Positions 45,009-53,768 of a stretch of 64,000 bases of DNA are shown here, piece by piece. The DNA is taken from assembly GCA_024280455.1 (NCBI GenBank), contig JAJRQC010000053.1, positions 1 to 64,000 of the forward strand, written 5' to 3'. Origin of the DNA: Deltaproteobacteria bacterium. GTDB taxonomy: Bacteria; Desulfobacterota; Desulfobulbia; Desulfobulbales; Desulfobulbaceae. Each line of letters begins with the position of its first letter. Positions within the stretch are counted from its first letter, which is position 1. Under the pieces are notes generated by a model. The model saw only the letters and a program-made list of their open reading frames with translations. It did not search any database and was not told the origin of the DNA. Made by a program: the position numbers and the translations under genes.

Positions 45009-48000
45009 CTATCCTCTTGCGGGTAAGATTGAGAGAAGGTGCTGTCCCGGAGACACCTTGTCCGCCTCGCCGCAAAACAGCTGCTTTACTCTGCCGCTGC
45101 AGGGTGCTTCCAGTTTAATTTCCATTTTCATACACTCCACAACTGCAAGGACTTCCCCCGCCTCCACCTCCTGTTCCGGCTCGGCAAAGAGTTGCCATAA
45201 ACTTCCGGCCACCGGACTGACCAGAGGGTCACAGTCCTCAAGAATATCTACAACTTCAGCTATATGGCCAGAAGCCTCTTCACTTTGAAAATGGAGCTGG
45301 TCATTCTCAATCCACTCCTGCCGTTCCTGCTCAAAGGCCTTTTGCTGCTGCTCCTTAAAAGAGCTGATCGACTCTTTGTTCTCCAGGAGAAAGGCTTCAT
45401 AGTCGTGGAGAGTAAAAGTTGTCTTCTCAATCTTCAAGCCAGCGGCGCCATGGGGAAAATCCCGCCGCATCTTTTGCAACTCCTCATGGGTGACCGGATA
45501 GAAACGGATCTGATCAAAAAAGCGAAGCAACCATGGTTTGCCCGGCTCAAATTCAGCCGTGCTGTTATAGCGGTTCCACATTTGCACTGTACGACCGACA
45601 AACTGGTACCCCCCCGGCCCCTCCATCCCATAGACACAGAGATAGGCCCCCCCGATGCCGACGGCGTTCTCCGGAGTCCAGGTTCTGGCCGGGTTATATT
45701 TGGTGGTTACCAGGCGGTGCCGCGGATCTAAAGGTGTGGCAACGGGTGCCCCAAGGTACACATCTCCCAGCCCCATGACCAGATAACTGGCGCCAAACAG
45801 GATTTTCTTGACCTCTTCCACACTGTCGAGGCCGTTAACTCTCCTGATAAACTCAATATTTGAAGGGCACCAGGGCGCGTCAGGACGGACCGACTGCATA
45901 TATTTATCAATGGCGACATGGGTGGCCGCATCATCCCAGCTCAGCGGCAAATGGACTATCCGGGCCGGGATCGCCCTCTTTTCCTCGCCACCACTCTCAA
46001 CCTCCAGTTTTTCCAACAGGGTAAGCAGGTCACCCAGGGGGAGCAGACGGTTGTCATAATGAATCTGCAGGGAACGGATTCCAGGAGTCAGATCAATGAT
46101 ACCCGGCACCGCCTGCTCTTCCAGATGCATCATCAAGGTGTGGACATGAAAACGGAGGCGCAGATCAAGAACCAGCTCGCCATACTCGATGAGCAGGTAC
46201 TTGTCACCTGCCCTGCGATAAACAATCTCCCGGTCACAGCCATCAAGGCGAAGGGTTTTAACAACAGCAGGTTCCTCCCCGGATTCCGGCATATCCACCT
46301 CGGCAACAGAATCCACCAGGAGATGCTCTATGAACTTCTCCTGAGCTGCTTCCAGCTGTTGGGCGACATTCAGGGTCAGACGTTTGAAGCGCACCCGGTC
46401 TCCAGGTCGCAGTTGCCCCATCTTCCACAGTTCAGCCTGGACAATAGTTGCCGGGCAGACAAAACCGCCCAGGCTTGGACCGTCCGGACCAAGGATGACC
46501 GGCATATCACCGGTGTAGTCGATGGCGCCGATGGCATAGGCATTGTCATGGATATTAGAAGGATGCAATCCCGCCTCTCCGCCATCCTCTCGGGCCCATT
46601 CAGGACTTGGCCCAATAAGCCGCACTCCTGTGCGCGAGGAATTGTAATGCACCTCCCAGATGGTGGCAAAGAAGGTTTCAATATCCTCGTCAGTAAAAAA
46701 ATCCGGCGCTCCGTGGGGTCCGTAAAGAACTCCAATTTCCCACAGTTCCGGAAGTTCCGGCTGGATGCTCTTCGGGAGAGCCTGCGGCTCATTTTCAAAA
46801 TCAGTGCCGATATGCAGGACATCGCCCACCGTGAGGGCGCGTCCGGCATGGCCGCCAAACCGGCCAAGGGTGAACGTTGCCCGACTGTTCATATAGCGGG
46901 GAACATCGATGCCACCACGCACTGCAAGATAGGCCCGCTGACCATTTACAGCTGCTCCAACCTTTAGAACACTCCCGGCCGTTACCTCCAGCGGCGTATA
47001 ACGACGAACTGTCACTCCATTAAGGGTCGCCCCGAAATCTGCACCGGTAAGAGCAACGAGTGCGGGACTGTTAAAGGTGAGCTCCGGGCCCTTGACTGTC
47101 ATCTCGAGTGTTGCCGCGTCTTCACGGTTCCCCACTATCCTGTTGCCCAGGCGATGACTGAGGCTGTCCATGGGCCCGGAAGGCGGCACCCCCACCGCCC
47201 AGTAACCGACACGACCAGGAAAATCCTGAATTGTGGTCTGCATACCGCCGTTCTCTACCGATATCGTGGCGGCCCGGTACTCCATTTTCTCGAGAATACG
47301 CGTAGTGTACACCCCGTCAACAAATTCGTTCAGCGCTGCAACCTGGCGGAGCAGCAACAGGTTGGTTTCCAGACCGTCGAAAGATGTTGCCCCCAGGGCC
47401 TGTTGCAGACCGGTCACAGCATCAGAACGGGTCTGGGCATGGACAATGAGTTTGGCAAGGAGTGGGTCATAGTAGGCACTCACCTTGCTCCCGGAGCGCA
47501 CCCAACTCTCAATGCGGACATCCTCGGGGAATCGTACATTAGTGAGCAGCCCTGTGCTCGGCTGGTAGTTCTTGCCCGGATCTTCGGCATAGACCCGCAC
47601 TTCAATTGCAGCCCCTGCTGGAGTCAGGGAAAAAGACTCAAGAGGCGGCAATTCTCCGGCTGCCAATTGAACCATCCACTGAACAAGGTCGATATCAAAA
47701 ACCATCTCAGTGACACAGTGCTCGACCTGCAGCCTGGTATTGACCTCGAGGAAGTAAAACTGTTCCTCCTCCGTATCATACACAAACTCAACAGTTCCAG
47801 CTGATTGATAGCCTACACCTTCAACCAGATCTTGCGCCGCTTTGTGCAGAGCGGTGCGCATTGCCTCGCTCAGATGTGGAGCAGGACTCTCTTCAACAAC
47901 TTTCTGATTACGGCGCTGCACGGAACAGTCCCGGTCACCGAGGATAAGGGCTCCACCCTCGCCATCACCAAAGACCTGCACTTCGACATGCCGGGCATTG

Positions 48001-48608
48001 CAGATGTATTTTTCTACGAATATGCCGGTATCGTTGAAGTTATTTTCACTCAGCCTTTTGATCCGTTCATAAACCTCCCGAACGTCTCTTTCGGAAAAAC
48101 AGCTTTCCATTCCGATGCCGCCACCGCCGGCGCTGCTCTTCAACATTACGGGGTAGCCGATTCGGCCAGCCTCCTCCAGAGCCTCTTCTGCCGAATGGAG
48201 GAGGTCTGAACCCGGCAGCAGCGGAACTTTATAGCGGGCCGCAAGCTCCCGAGCCCGGTGCTTGAGGCCGAAATCACGCATCTGTTCTGCAGTGGGGCCG
48301 ATGAAGCGGATTCCGGCAGCCTCACACTGCGTGCAGAATCCCGAATTTTCACTTAAAAAACCATAGCCTGGATGAATTGCCTCAGCCCCGCATTCCCGAG
48401 CCAGGGCAAGAATACGCTCCTGATCAAGATAGCTCTCAGCCGCTGCCGGCGGACCAATCAGATACGCCTCATCGGCCGTAAGGACGTGGCTGGCATGACT
48501 ATCCGCCTCCGAAAAGACCGCAACCGCCACCACACCCATCTCCTGAAGGGTACGAATGATCCTGCAGGCGATCTCACCTCTGTTTGCAACAAGAACCTTG
48601 GTAAACAT
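45009..48608 (-). CDS. Biotin-dependent urea/guanidine carboxylase
   Basis: The 1199-residue enzyme carboxylates urea or guanidine using ATP and bicarbonate. The biotin carboxylase domain fills residues 1-450 (KVLVANRGEIACRIIRTL, SSAGGGGIGMESC). The carboxyltransferase region of AHS2/AHS1 (KipA/KipI) type runs from about 460 to 1020 (GRVGYWAVGVPPSGPMDSLS). A biotinyl domain at the end has VVECMKMEIKLEAP. Two DUF1989 genes just upstream suggest the natural substrate is guanidine, as shown for such clusters in other bacteria. The sequence alone does not prove which substrate is used. Confidence 0.92.
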   Translation of the reverse strand: MFTKVLVANRGEIACRIIRTLQEMGVVAVAVFSEADSHASHVLTADEAYLIGPPAAAESYLDQERILALARECGAEAIHPGYGFLSENSGFCTQCEAAGIRFIGPTAEQMRDFGLKHRARELAARYKVPLLPGSDLLHSAEEALEEAGRIGYPVMLKSSAGGGGIGMESCFSERDVREVYERIKRLSENNFNDTGIFVEKYICNARHVEVQVFGDGEGGALILGDRDCSVQRRNQKVVEESPAPHLSEAMRTALHKAAQDLVEGVGYQSAGTVEFVYDTEEEQFYFLEVNTRLQVEHCVTEMVFDIDLVQWMVQLAAGELPPLESFSLTPAGAAIEVRVYAEDPGKNYQPSTGLLTNVRFPEDVRIESWVRSGSKVSAYYDPLLAKLIVHAQTRSDAVTGLQQALGATSFDGLETNLLLLRQVAALNEFVDGVYTTRILEKMEYRAATISVENGGMQTTIQDFPGRVGYWAVGVPPSGPMDSLSHRLGNRIVGNREDAATLEMTVKGPELTFNSPALVALTGADFGATLNGVTVRRYTPLEVTAGSVLKVGAAVNGQRAYLAVRGGIDVPRYMNSRATFTLGRFGGHAGRALTVGDVLHIGTDFENEPQALPKSIQPELPELWEIGVLYGPHGAPDFFTDEDIETFFATIWEVHYNSSRTGVRLIGPSPEWAREDGGEAGLHPSNIHDNAYAIGAIDYTGDMPVILGPDGPSLGGFVCPATIVQAELWKMGQLRPGDRVRFKRLTLNVAQQLEAAQEKFIEHLLVDSVAEVDMPESGEEPAVVKTLRLDGCDREIVYRRAGDKYLLIEYGELVLDLRLRFHVHTLMMHLEEQAVPGIIDLTPGIRSLQIHYDNRLLPLGDLLTLLEKLEVESGGEEKRAIPARIVHLPLSWDDAATHVAIDKYMQSVRPDAPWCPSNIEFIRRVNGLDSVEEVKKILFGASYLVMGLGDVYLGAPVATPLDPRHRLVTTKYNPARTWTPENAVGIGGAYLCVYGMEGPGGYQFVGRTVQMWNRYNSTAEFEPGKPWLLRFFDQIRFYPVTHEELQKMRRDFPHGAAGLKIEKTTFTLHDYEAFLLENKESISSFKEQQQKAFEQERQEWIENDQLHFQSEEASGHIAEVVDILEDCDPLVSPVAGSLWQLFAEPEQEVEAGEVLAVVECMKMEIKLEAPCSGRVKQLFCGEADKVSPGQHLLSILPARG

Positions 48609-48622
48609 ATATCAAACCTTTT

Positions 48623-49273
48623 TTATTTCTCGTCCCATATGGTCACCCCCACCGGGGTGGGATGATAGGCATTACAGGGGTTGTTGAGCTGCGGACAGTT
48701 GGCAACCAAAACGATAACATCCATCTCTGCCCGGAGTTCCACATATTTCAACGGTTGCGAAAGTCCATCTGCAAAGGTGGATCCCCCTTCAGGGGAGACT
48801 GGAACATTCATGAAAAAATTGATATTGCAGACCTGATCCCGCTTATCCATCCCCTCTCCCCAATCGAGAAGACACTGTAAAAAAATGTCGCGACAGGCAT
48901 GCATGTAACGCTTATCCAGGCCATAACGAGCCGTATTGCTTTCACAGGAGCAGGCACTCCCCAGAGTATCATGTCGTCCACAGGTATCCGCCACCACCGT
49001 GAGCAATACATTGTTTTCGTTTGAGCGAATCCTGGTACCGGTGGAGATATAAACATTCCCCTGTTCGCGCATGGTGTGGTTGGCATTATAGCGTTCACAG
49101 GTCCTGTCTGCGTTAAAGAAAATCGTGTCCACGGCTTGATTGCCATGCAGATCGGTGATACGAAGAATCCGCCCCGTGCGCAACACATGCATCCAGCCGC
49201 TGCCGGCCGCAATTTCCCGAGCATAAGAGGCATCTTGAAGAACCCGGTTGCTTTTCTGCAGTTTCGGTTTCAT
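48623..49273 (-). CDS. DUF1989 protein UAAP2, probable carboxyguanidine deiminase subunit
   Basis: The 216-residue protein belongs to the urea-carboxylase-associated DUF1989 family. Members have been shown elsewhere to form a two-subunit carboxyguanidine deiminase (CgdAB). It shows HGNQAVDTIFFNADRTCERY near residue 44, VVADTCGRHDTLGSACS near residue 93, and VLVANCPQLNNPCNAYHP near the end. These cysteines and histidine are candidate metal ligands. It is encoded between UAAP1 and the carboxylase, 14 bases from the carboxylase start. Which of CgdA/CgdB it corresponds to is not decided here. Confidence 0.85.
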   Translation of the reverse strand: MKPKLQKSNRVLQDASYAREIAAGSGWMHVLRTGRILRITDLHGNQAVDTIFFNADRTCERYNANHTMREQGNVYISTGTRIRSNENNVLLTVVADTCGRHDTLGSACSCESNTARYGLDKRYMHACRDIFLQCLLDWGEGMDKRDQVCNINFFMNVPVSPEGGSTFADGLSQPLKYVELRAEMDVIVLVANCPQLNNPCNAYHPTPVGVTIWDEK

Positions 49274-49287
49274 TTTTTTACTCCTTA

Positions 49288-50013
49288 TTAGAGGTGATAA
49301 CGCTCGGTATTGATAAAGCCTCGTTCATTTTCCGGACAGGATGTACGACAGGAATCACAGGGGACCGGCGGGGAAGATTTGGTCACCAAAACCTGTATGG
49401 GTTTAACCAGATATGACGGGGATGGGTTTAATGGATGCATACCGGTATCGATAACAAGGAGGGTATCCATCTCCGCCCGCAACTCAACAAATGAGCCCGG
49501 CCGGGAGAAACCCTCCACAAAGGAAAGCCTTCCCTCTGCGTCCACAGCAACTTTGCTGAAAAAATTTACCACCTCGATAAAATCCCTCTGGTCCATACCG
49601 TATTTGGCGAGTTCCACAAGGAGTGAATCCGTTCCGTTACGATAAAAAGTATTCTGGAAATCCTGGTAACTCTGCTGCCCGAAACGACGTGCTATCATCT
49701 CCGCATTGGAAACCCCGCAGATCACATCGTGCCAGCCGCAGGAGTCTGCAACAAAAGACATGAGAATACGCCCCATATCCGAATAGATGCATCGATCTTT
49801 ACAGAGAAAGGAAATATGCTGAATCTTCAGGGTGTCCCCCATGTTGTAGCGCTCAGTGACATTGGCCGCGTTATAGAAAAGGGCGGAAACATTTGCCCCT
49901 CCTTCCAGATCAGTCAGCCGTATCGAGGTGCCGCGCTTGACGATGTGGGACCAGGTCCAGCCCCCTGCGATCTCCGTTTCAAACAAAATTTTCCCGGTCT
50001 CAGTACTCTCCAT
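49288..50013 (-). CDS. DUF1989 protein UAAP1, probable carboxyguanidine deiminase subunit
   Basis: The 241-residue partner of UAAP2 shows the same fold signals: EGGANVSALFYNAANVTERY near residue 37 and FVADSCGWHDVICGVSN near residue 88. The C-terminal CN motif of UAAP2 is replaced by NPSPS. A distinct tail is added, VPCDSCRTSCPENERGF, typical of UAAP1 members. Its start overlaps the regulator gene by 14 bases, and UAAP2 follows 14 bases after its stop. The two proteins probably form a heteromer in which UAAP1 may lack a full metal site. Confidence 0.85.
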   Translation of the reverse strand: MESTETGKILFETEIAGGWTWSHIVKRGTSIRLTDLEGGANVSALFYNAANVTERYNMGDTLKIQHISFLCKDRCIYSDMGRILMSFVADSCGWHDVICGVSNAEMIARRFGQQSYQDFQNTFYRNGTDSLLVELAKYGMDQRDFIEVVNFFSKVAVDAEGRLSFVEGFSRPGSFVELRAEMDTLLVIDTGMHPLNPSPSYLVKPIQVLVTKSSPPVPCDSCRTSCPENERGFINTERYHL

Positions 50014-50527
50014 GTTCCTCGTCTTCCTTTTTATGTATGGGCGGCATGATGATCGTGGTCAGGGCCAGTTTACAGCTCTCAACCCCCTTGCACGCCTTAA
50101 TTTGTTGCACGATTGCATTTAAAGTGTCCACCGGCCCCTGCACCTGCAGCACCTCCAGGGAATGCTGGTTTTCCAACAGCACATTTAATGATGATATCAC
50201 CGTGTCGATGTGGCTGCGCTGGATATGAATCAATCGCTCCCTGAGTCGTGGCCTGGACTCATCGTAGACCAGAGTCACCGTTCCGGCCATCACCTGACTC
50301 CCCCGGCGCTGATACTGCTGATCCAGAAAATTGTTTCGCACCATCTGGGTTATGGCATGACTGCGGTTTCGGTAGTGGCCTTCCGCAACGATCTCGTCCA
50401 GTTTCATAGTCAGGCTCTTTGGCAGTGAAACACTGATCCGGTGCACCTTGTCTTGCCGCAGTTTATGCTCCGTGTCGGAACTCTCCAGTTTGCCCCCGGC
50501 CATGAGTTGCCTAGAAAACATCATCAT
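50000..50527 (-). CDS. NikR-like ribbon-helix-helix regulator without nickel ligands
   Basis: The 175-residue protein has a ribbon-helix-helix domain near residues 28-65 ([19 protein letters not shown]) and an ACT-like NikR C-terminal domain ([19 protein letters not shown]). Against E. coli NikR recalled from memory, the four nickel ligands His76, His87, His89 and Cys95 fall on Arg104, Asn115, Leu117 and Ser123. Nickel sensing is therefore unlikely at that site. It is inside the carboxylase operon and overlaps both neighbours, so it is probably the operon's own regulator. A methionine two codons later is an alternative start. Confidence 0.85.
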   Translation of the reverse strand: MMMFSRQLMAGGKLESSDTEHKLRQDKVHRISVSLPKSLTMKLDEIVAEGHYRNRSHAITQMVRNNFLDQQYQRRGSQVMAGTVTLVYDESRPRLRERLIHIQRSHIDTVISSLNVLLENQHSLEVLQVQGPVDTLNAIVQQIKACKGVESCKLALTTIIMPPIHKKEDEEHGEY

Positions 50528-51398
50528 TCACCTGGGTAAGACGGATGATCGGCAAATCATCTTCATTTTCATGCTGCGAGTGGATGAGGCTTTCGATATG
50601 GGCTTTGGTTGCCAGAAACTCCGGACTGAGATGCTGCTCTGGAGAACGCGGTTGCGGAACCGGAACCTCTATCATCTCCCGTACTGTTCCAGGATTGGCA
50701 TCCAGCACCAGGATACGGTCTGAAAGGTAAACGGCTTCATCAAGGTCATGGGTAATAAAAATAATGGTAATATCTACATTACGCCAAATCTGCATCAGAT
50801 AGGACTGCATCCTTGCCCTGGTCTGGGCATCAAGTGCACCAAATGGTTCGTCCATCAACAGCACCCGGGGCCGATTTGCCAGGGCCCGGGCAATGGCCAC
50901 CCGCTGTTTCATTCCACCGGACAGTTGATCTGGATAGTGGTTAACAAATTCCCCAAGCCCCACCATTTCAATCCACTGCAAGGCCTCCGGCTCGGCCTGC
51001 CCTTTTCCAGCCACCTCCAGCCCGAACATCACGTTTTTCTTCACCGTCAGCCAGGGGAAGAGAGTATATCCCTGAAATACCATACCCCGCTCCGGACCGG
51101 GTTTTTCAACCATCTGCCCATCAAGGAGAACTTTACCTGCGGTGGCACTCTCCAGGCCGGCAAGAATCCTGATAAGGGTTGACTTGCCGCAGCCGGAAGG
51201 GCCGATAACGGAGAGAAACTCACGTCGATACGCCTTAAAAGAGACATCAGCTAAAGCCTGAATGTCCCCATTTTCCACGGGAAAGATCTTGCCGACCCGC
51301 TCTGCCTCCAGAATCACCCTGCGCTCTTTTAAACGCCTGAAACGGTCGGCCACTGCAGGACTTTGTTCTTTATAATTCGGTAGCGGTATCGTATTCAT
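50511..51398 (-). CDS. NitT/TauT-type ABC transporter ATPase
   Basis: The 295-residue ATPase (from ATG 51398, [12 protein letters not shown]) drives uptake by the permease encoded just before it. It shows Walker [20 protein letters not shown], the Q-loop FQGYTLFPW, the signature [15 protein letters not shown] and Walker [13 protein letters not shown]. The start overlaps the permease end by 29 bases. A longer frame to 51521 lies wholly inside the permease gene and is unlikely. Its sequence is of the nitrate/sulfonate/taurine class, which includes transporters linked to urea-carboxylase operons. Confidence 0.92.
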   Translation of the reverse strand: MNTIPLPNYKEQSPAVADRFRRLKERRVILEAERVGKIFPVENGDIQALADVSFKAYRREFLSVIGPSGCGKSTLIRILAGLESATAGKVLLDGQMVEKPGPERGMVFQGYTLFPWLTVKKNVMFGLEVAGKGQAEPEALQWIEMVGLGEFVNHYPDQLSGGMKQRVAIARALANRPRVLLMDEPFGALDAQTRARMQSYLMQIWRNVDITIIFITHDLDEAVYLSDRILVLDANPGTVREMIEVPVPQPRSPEQHLSPEFLATKAHIESLIHSQHENEDDLPIIRLTQVNDDVF

Positions 51399-52431
51399 GG
51401 TTAAAATATTTTGTTCTGGTAAAGGAAAAGGTTTCATGTCTTGAACCGTAGAAGAGCTCGACAAGAAACTGGAACAATCCGTTTCGTTTGCCACCGTTCC
51501 ATACAAAGAGATTACGTCCAATCCAGGCCAGTATCATGTCTGTTCCCAGGCCTATGATTCCTATCATGAGGATGGCCGCATACACATTTTCATAGATCCG
51601 ATATTTGGCCTGCTGATTGATAAACCAGGTTATGCCTGTACTGGTGCCGATAACCTCGGCAACGATAAGATAGGTCCAGGCCCAGCCGAGCAAAATGCGC
51701 ATGTCCAGGAAAACACTGGGGGCAATGGCCGGCAAGACCACCTTTTTGAGCAGGGTCCAACCCCGTGCCCCGAGTGTCTGTGCCGCCTCCACGAGTGAAG
51801 GCGGTAATTGCCGGGTGGTGTTGGCAATTACCAGCACCTGCTGGAAAAAGGTACCGATAAAGATAATGGCAATCTTGGGGCTGTCGTTGATCCCCAGAAC
51901 AGCCACGGCCAGGGCACCAAAAACAGGAGCCGGCATGTACCTGAAAAACTCGAAAAACGGCTCAAACAGCTTGGAGAAAAAATCAAAAACCCCGCAGAAT
52001 ATTCCCAGAGGAACTCCAAACAGTGACGAGAGGAGAAAGCCGTAAAACACCACTCGAACACTGTGCGCCAGACTCTGATGAAGCCATGGGTCACCCGGGC
52101 GCCTGGGTTTGCTCTTAAAAGAGGTGTAGGCGGCGACAAAGACCTGGTGAGGCGCTGGCAGATACACTGGATTAGCTCGAACCCCGGCCATCTGATTTTC
52201 ACCACCGGCCGCAAGTCTCTTGTTCTCCCGATCAAAAACCTTACGCTTAACCCGCTGCCCCTTCTCAAGATACAGGCTGTCCCCCTCACTGGTGATCTCC
52301 ATCATTGGATGCCAGAGAAAGGGTACATAACTGATGGTCGACCAAAGAATCAGAGGCAGCAGAAAAGAAATCAGGATCAACAGGGCTCTCTTTCTGCCGG
52401 AGAGCTTTTTTTGAATAGATAACCAGGCCAT
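51370..52431 (-). CDS. NitT/TauT-type ABC transporter permease
   Basis: The 353-residue permease has about six membrane helices and the EAA loop [20 protein letters not shown]. Between helix 1 ([20 protein letters not shown]) and helix 2 there is an unusually long hydrophilic segment of ~80 residues, rich in charged residues, which would face the periplasm. It lies eight bases after the substrate-binding gene and overlaps the ATPase gene. Guanidine or urea import is the likely role by context. Confidence 0.9.
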   Translation of the reverse strand: MAWLSIQKKLSGRKRALLILISFLLPLILWSTISYVPFLWHPMMEITSEGDSLYLEKGQRVKRKVFDRENKRLAAGGENQMAGVRANPVYLPAPHQVFVAAYTSFKSKPRRPGDPWLHQSLAHSVRVVFYGFLLSSLFGVPLGIFCGVFDFFSKLFEPFFEFFRYMPAPVFGALAVAVLGINDSPKIAIIFIGTFFQQVLVIANTTRQLPPSLVEAAQTLGARGWTLLKKVVLPAIAPSVFLDMRILLGWAWTYLIVAEVIGTSTGITWFINQQAKYRIYENVYAAILMIGIIGLGTDMILAWIGRNLFVWNGGKRNGLFQFLVELFYGSRHETFSFTRTKYFNHEYDTATEL

Positions 52432-52439
52432 GTCGTCTC

Positions 52440-53423
52440 TTATTCGTCCTTTTTCCGAGTAAAAGAGGGGTCAATACTTTTCTTCACATTCACCGGGGTG
52501 TCATAGACATTGTTGTCGACAAAAAAAGTATTCACAACGTCACTGGAGCCATAGATACTGTGAAACCCGTCACCAGGCTGCAAGACCTCCAGAGTCTCGG
52601 GGCGTGACAAGATTCTGGTTCCCTCCAGAAACGGTTCATACTCTGCAGGGGGCAGTGAAACACGAGCAGACAGGATTTCCAGCATTTCACTACGGTTCGC
52701 AGGATCTTTCATATAGGCAACAACATCATACCAGGCGGCCACCACCTTTTCCCAGTCTTCACGACGCTCCAGGAGGGAATCAAAAGAGACAGCCAGAGTG
52801 TCGTAGATCAGGCCGGGGGCATCAGCGCTGGTGTATATGGCCGTTGACCCCTGCACGGATTTTAAAGCCTGACCGGAATTCGGCTGCCAGGCGACGATGG
52901 CATCCACATCTCCGGATGCCAATACCTGAGCGGTCTGATGGGTGGGAACGTTGACCAGCGTCACATCTTTATCAGTCATGCCGTTTTCTTTGAGGGCGTT
53001 CATGAGCAGCAGATGACTTACAAGCCCGAGCTCGACCCCGATTTTTTTTCCCTTCAACTCCTTGATGGAGCGTATCCCTGGGGCGGCGACAATCTTATCA
53101 TTGCCGTCACTGTAATCATTGACCAGGATCATGATGTTTCGGGCCCCGGTAGCGGTCAGAACAAGAGCGTCGCCATTGGCCACGCAGACTGCATCCACTT
53201 TACCCGCTGCAAAGGCATCCATGGAGGCCATATATTCAAACCATACAAGATCAACATCCACCCCATGGGCCTCAAAAAAACCTTTTCGCTCTGCGATGTC
53301 CCAGGCAACCCAGCCCGGCCAGTCACTGTAGGCAATTTTCAAAGGGGCAGCCTGCACATTACAGACCATCACCAACAGGGCCAACACAGCAACCAAAAAT
53401 CTCCATCCCCATTTCATCCTCAC
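52440..53423 (-). CDS. ABC transporter substrate-binding protein (SsuA/NMT1-like)
   Basis: The 327-residue protein has a signal peptide (GWRFLVAVLALLVMVCNVQA, cleavage after VQA likely). The periplasmic binding fold begins LKIAYSDWPGWVAWDIAERK and includes LKGKKIGVELGLVSHLLL and DAIVAWQPNSGQAL. It is the first gene of the eight-gene operon, with a GGGAGGTGTGAGG site. The ligand is probably guanidine or urea from context. The family binds many small nitrogen or sulfur compounds. Confidence 0.9.
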   Translation of the reverse strand: MRMKWGWRFLVAVLALLVMVCNVQAAPLKIAYSDWPGWVAWDIAERKGFFEAHGVDVDLVWFEYMASMDAFAAGKVDAVCVANGDALVLTATGARNIMILVNDYSDGNDKIVAAPGIRSIKELKGKKIGVELGLVSHLLLMNALKENGMTDKDVTLVNVPTHQTAQVLASGDVDAIVAWQPNSGQALKSVQGSTAIYTSADAPGLIYDTLAVSFDSLLERREDWEKVVAAWYDVVAYMKDPANRSEMLEILSARVSLPPAEYEPFLEGTRILSRPETLEVLQPGDGFHSIYGSSDVVNTFFVDNNVYDTPVNVKKSIDPSFTRKKDE

Positions 53424-53437
53424 ACCTCCCTATTAAA

Positions 53438-53466
53438 GTTATTACGAATAAAATAAATAGTATTAC
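53438..53466. promoter_or_regulatory. Paired GTTATTAC / GTATTAC sites, candidate operator
   Basis: GTTATTAC (53438-53445) and GTATTAC (53460-53466) are spaced about 22 bases start to start, two helical turns. They lie 15-43 bases before the first operon gene. NikR-type proteins bind paired half-sites with similar spacing, so this may be the target of the NikR-like regulator. Confidence 0.4.
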
Positions 53467-53700
53467 AAACCCTGTAACAATATACGGGCCAGATACCGAC
53501 GGGGAAGGGAAAAACCTAAGTGAAATCAAAAGGACTACCATATATCAACTAATTAGGAGCAGGCTGGATCAAAAAAACTTCCTGAACCAGCATAGCCGGA
53601 AGGGCGTGAGCACGCACACTGGCTACTAATTTGTAAACATTGCGACAATTAAGCAAACACGTCTTACAGAAAAGTGAATTAACGCTTGCGAGAACTCAAG

Positions 53701-53718
53701 AAAAAAAAAGGGGGGGGG
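53701..53718. repeat. Mononucleotide tract A9-G9
   Basis: Nine A are followed directly by nine G, 51 bases beyond the ExeA-like gene stop. Such tracts are prone to replication slippage and to assembly error. Confidence 0.9.
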
Positions 53719-53768
53719 CACAGGGGCGAAATACAACTTTATACTCGACAGGAACCTGCCGCAGAAGG

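Larger units (their letters stand above)
53424..53768. other. Upstream region of the carboxylase operon
   Basis: This 345-base region should hold the operon promoter. On the minus strand a TTGTTA box and TATTTA are 15 bases apart near 53478-53453, overlapping two GTAATA half-sites. No guanidine-I (ykkC), guanidine-II or guanidine-III riboswitch core could be found in it. A mononucleotide tract and small hairpins occupy the left end of the neighbouring ExeA-like gene side. Confidence 0.5.

Noticed and set aside
53424-53640. Guanidine-I (ykkC) or other guanidine riboswitch before the carboxylase operon
   Set aside because: The minus-strand leader was read in full and lacks the conserved CTAGGGTTCCG, CTGGTCCGAGAG and GCCCGGGAG-type blocks and any paired ACGR-loop hairpins.
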